Positions 6,446 to 7,706 of a stretch of 7,706 nt of DNA are shown here, piece after piece. The position numbers and the translations under genes are program-made. Numbering within the stretch: position 1 is the first letter of the stretch; the number at the start of each line of letters is the position of its first letter. The notes under the pieces are model-generated. The model saw nothing but the letters and a program-made list of their open reading frames with translations, ran no database searches and was not told where the DNA came from. Source of the stretch: DASQJL01 sp035689165 (GTDB lineage Bacteria > Eisenbacteria > RBG-16-71-46 > SZUA-252); NCBI GenBank assembly GCA_035689165.1, contig DASSLZ010000085.1:1-7706 (forward strand), read 5' to 3'.

Positions 6446-7528
6446 ATGGCGGTTACGACCACCAAGGAGCCGATCGTGAAACAGGGGATGATGTGGGCGA
6501 TCCACAAGCCGAGCGCGGCGCCGGGCCTCTTCCCGACGACCGTGCCGATCCCTTCGATCGGTCCCAAGGACGTACGCATCCGGGTGACCGCGTTCGCCAT
6601 CTGCGGCACCGATCTGCATATCGTGGAGTGGGATCCGTGGGCGCAGTCGCGGATCCGCCCGCCGCTCGTTCCGGGGCACGAGTTCACCGGCGTCGTGGAA
6701 TCGGTCGGCGACGAGGTGTCGCTGGTCAAGCCGGGCGACCGCGTCACCGCCGAGACCCACATCTACTGCGGCATCTGCTACGCCTGCCGCCGCGGGCTCC
6801 AGCACCTCTGCCAGAAGGTGCAGATCCTGGGCGTGGACCGGCAGGGCGCGTTCGCCGACTACGTGTCGATCCCGGAGCAGAACGTCTGGAAGCTGCACCC
6901 GGACATCCCCGAGGAGATCGCGGCGATCCACGATCCGCTCGGGAACGCCGTGCACACCGCGCTGGCCGGTCCGGTCGCGGGGCTGCGGTTCGCCGTGTTC
7001 GGATGCGGCCCGATCGGGTGTTTCTCGATCGGCGTGCTCAAGGCCGCCGGCGCTTCGTGGGTCGCGGCGATCGACAAGAACCCGGGGCGGCTCGAGCTGG
7101 CCAAGGCGATGGGCGCCGACTTCACGGTGGACGTGAACATCGCGTCGGCCTCCGCGGAAGTGCTCCGGGAGACCGACGGCCGCGGGGTGGACGGCATGCT
7201 CGAGATGTCGGGGCATCCGCAGGCGTTCAAGGACGGCTTCGACATGCTCGCCAACGGCGGGCGCGTGTCGCTCCTCGGCATCCCCTCCAAGCCGCTCGAG
7301 ATCGACGTGGCGAAGGAGATCGTGTTCCGCGGCGCCGTCGTGCAGGGGATCAACGGACGTCTCATTTTCGACACCTGGTTCCGGATGGAGGCCCTGCTGC
7401 TCACCGGCAAGCTGAACGTGCGGCCGGTGATCACGCACGTGCTCGGCTGGTCGGAGTTCGATCGCGCGGTGGAGCTGCAGCGTTCCGGCAAGGCGGGCAA
7501 GATCGTCCTGAAGCGGGACCACCCATGA
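6446..7528 (+). CDS. tdh: L-threonine 3-dehydrogenase, zinc-dependent (Tdh)
   Basis: This enzyme oxidises L-threonine with NAD+ to 2-amino-3-ketobutyrate, the first step of threonine breakdown to glycine. It is a 360-residue medium-chain, zinc-containing dehydrogenase. Catalytic zinc residues are C53 (in AICGTD, 51-56) and H78-E79 (in PGHEF). The structural zinc site is C108, C111, C114 and C122. H105 and the block HDPLGNAVHTAL (162-173) match E. coli Tdh and favour threonine over general alcohol or polyol dehydrogenases. The cofactor fold has GCGPIG (186-191), and D210 ends the second strand, which points to NAD+. EMSG (253-256) and DTWFRM (309-314) also match the family. The N-terminus is about 15 residues longer than in E. 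coli, but AAGGAG 7 nt upstream supports this start. It has its own candidate promoter and overlaps the following kbl by ATGA, which strongly supports the substrate call. Confidence 0.94.
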   Translation: MAVTTTKEPIVKQGMMWAIHKPSAAPGLFPTTVPIPSIGPKDVRIRVTAFAICGTDLHIVEWDPWAQSRIRPPLVPGHEFTGVVESVGDEVSLVKPGDRVTAETHIYCGICYACRRGLQHLCQKVQILGVDRQGAFADYVSIPEQNVWKLHPDIPEEIAAIHDPLGNAVHTALAGPVAGLRFAVFGCGPIGCFSIGVLKAAGASWVAAIDKNPGRLELAKAMGADFTVDVNIASASAEVLRETDGRGVDGMLEMSGHPQAFKDGFDMLANGGRVSLLGIPSKPLEIDVAKEIVFRGAVVQGINGRLIFDTWFRMEALLLTGKLNVRPVITHVLGWSEFDRAVELQRSGKAGKIVLKRDHP

Positions 7529-7706
7529 GCCCCGCTCCCGAAACCATGAAGCCGGCGAATCCGCTCGCGTTCCTCGACGAGGCGCTCGACGGCCTTCGCC
7601 GGGAGGGGCTCTACCGGCACCTGCGCCTCCTCTCCGGGGAGCAGAAGCCGCGCGCCCGCTTCGACGGGCGCGACGTCATCAACCTCTCCTCGAACAACTA
7701 TCTCGG
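7525..7706 (+). CDS. kbl: 2-amino-3-ketobutyrate CoA ligase (glycine C-acetyltransferase), N-terminal fragment
   Basis: The first 60 codons of a gene that runs off the window. The product is a PLP-dependent alpha-oxoamine synthase that cleaves 2-amino-3-ketobutyrate with CoA into glycine and acetyl-CoA. The visible N-terminus has the helix leading to GLYRHLRLLSG and then the block VINLSSNNYLG just before the window edge. That block is the usual N-terminal signature of the Kbl/BioF/serine palmitoyltransferase family. The PLP lysine lies beyond the window. From this fragment alone Kbl cannot be separated from BioF; the ATGA overlap with tdh makes Kbl by far the most likely. The ATG at 7525 is chosen because of this overlap; an in-frame ATG at 7546 is an alternative start, and neither has a strong Shine-Dalgarno. 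Confidence 0.88.
   Translation, partial: MSPAPETMKPANPLAFLDEALDGLRREGLYRHLRLLSGEQKPRARFDGRDVINLSSNNYL

Noticed and set aside
6488..6493. Internal ATG-ATG pair as the tdh start, which would bring the length closer to E. coli Tdh
   Set aside because: The ATG at 6446 has a far better Shine-Dalgarno (AAGGAG at 7 nt) and a matching promoter; the purines before 6488 are too close to the codon.
5297..7522. Long antisense open frame (741 codons, - strand) across the dehydrogenase, the intergenic gap and tdh
   Set aside because: It is the mirror of two well-supported + strand genes, crosses the promoter region, and has the biased composition of a GC shadow.

Overview
The window is very GC-rich and almost entirely coding, with every gene on the + strand. 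Lipid A and LPS functions (an LpxK C-terminus, an MsbA-type exporter and a heptosyltransferase-type GT9 enzyme) point to a diderm bacterium with an LPS outer membrane. The GC content and the presence of an uncharacterised family that I associate with Planctomycetes, Verrucomicrobia and related lineages suggest a deep-branching environmental phylum such as Eisenbacteria, Gemmatimonadota or Acidobacteriota. That placement is inference; the window has no marker gene that settles it.

Region 1 (1-6316) is one tightly packed gene run: the 3' end of a probable lpxK; nadB (L-aspartate oxidase); a small conserved protein of unknown function (resembling the Minf_1886/TIGR04138 family); an MsbA-like ABC exporter; a glycosyltransferase family 9 protein; and a D-2-hydroxyacid dehydrogenase. 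Gaps between these genes are 12, 1, 7 and 3 nt, followed by a 4-nt GTGA overlap, so a single polycistronic transcript with translational coupling is likely. LpxK completes the lipid IVA stage, the exporter would flip lipid A-core, and the GT9 enzyme would add a core sugar. NadB (first step of NAD synthesis), the unknown protein and the dehydrogenase have no evident role in that pathway.

Region 2 (6317-6445) is the only real intergenic gap, 129 nt. It holds a plausible sigma70-type promoter and a strong ribosome binding site for the next gene. No convincing intrinsic terminator is seen.

Region 3 (6446-7706) is a two-gene threonine degradation operon: tdh (L-threonine 3-dehydrogenase, complete) and the 5' end of kbl (2-amino-3-ketobutyrate CoA ligase), joined by an ATGA overlap. 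Together they convert threonine and CoA to glycine and acetyl-CoA.

I found no mobile element, CRISPR array, RNA gene or clearly new system. The features most worth a second look are the placement of nadB plus an unknown gene between lpxK and msbA, the low-complexity insert in the first extracytoplasmic loop of the exporter, and its altered D-loop.
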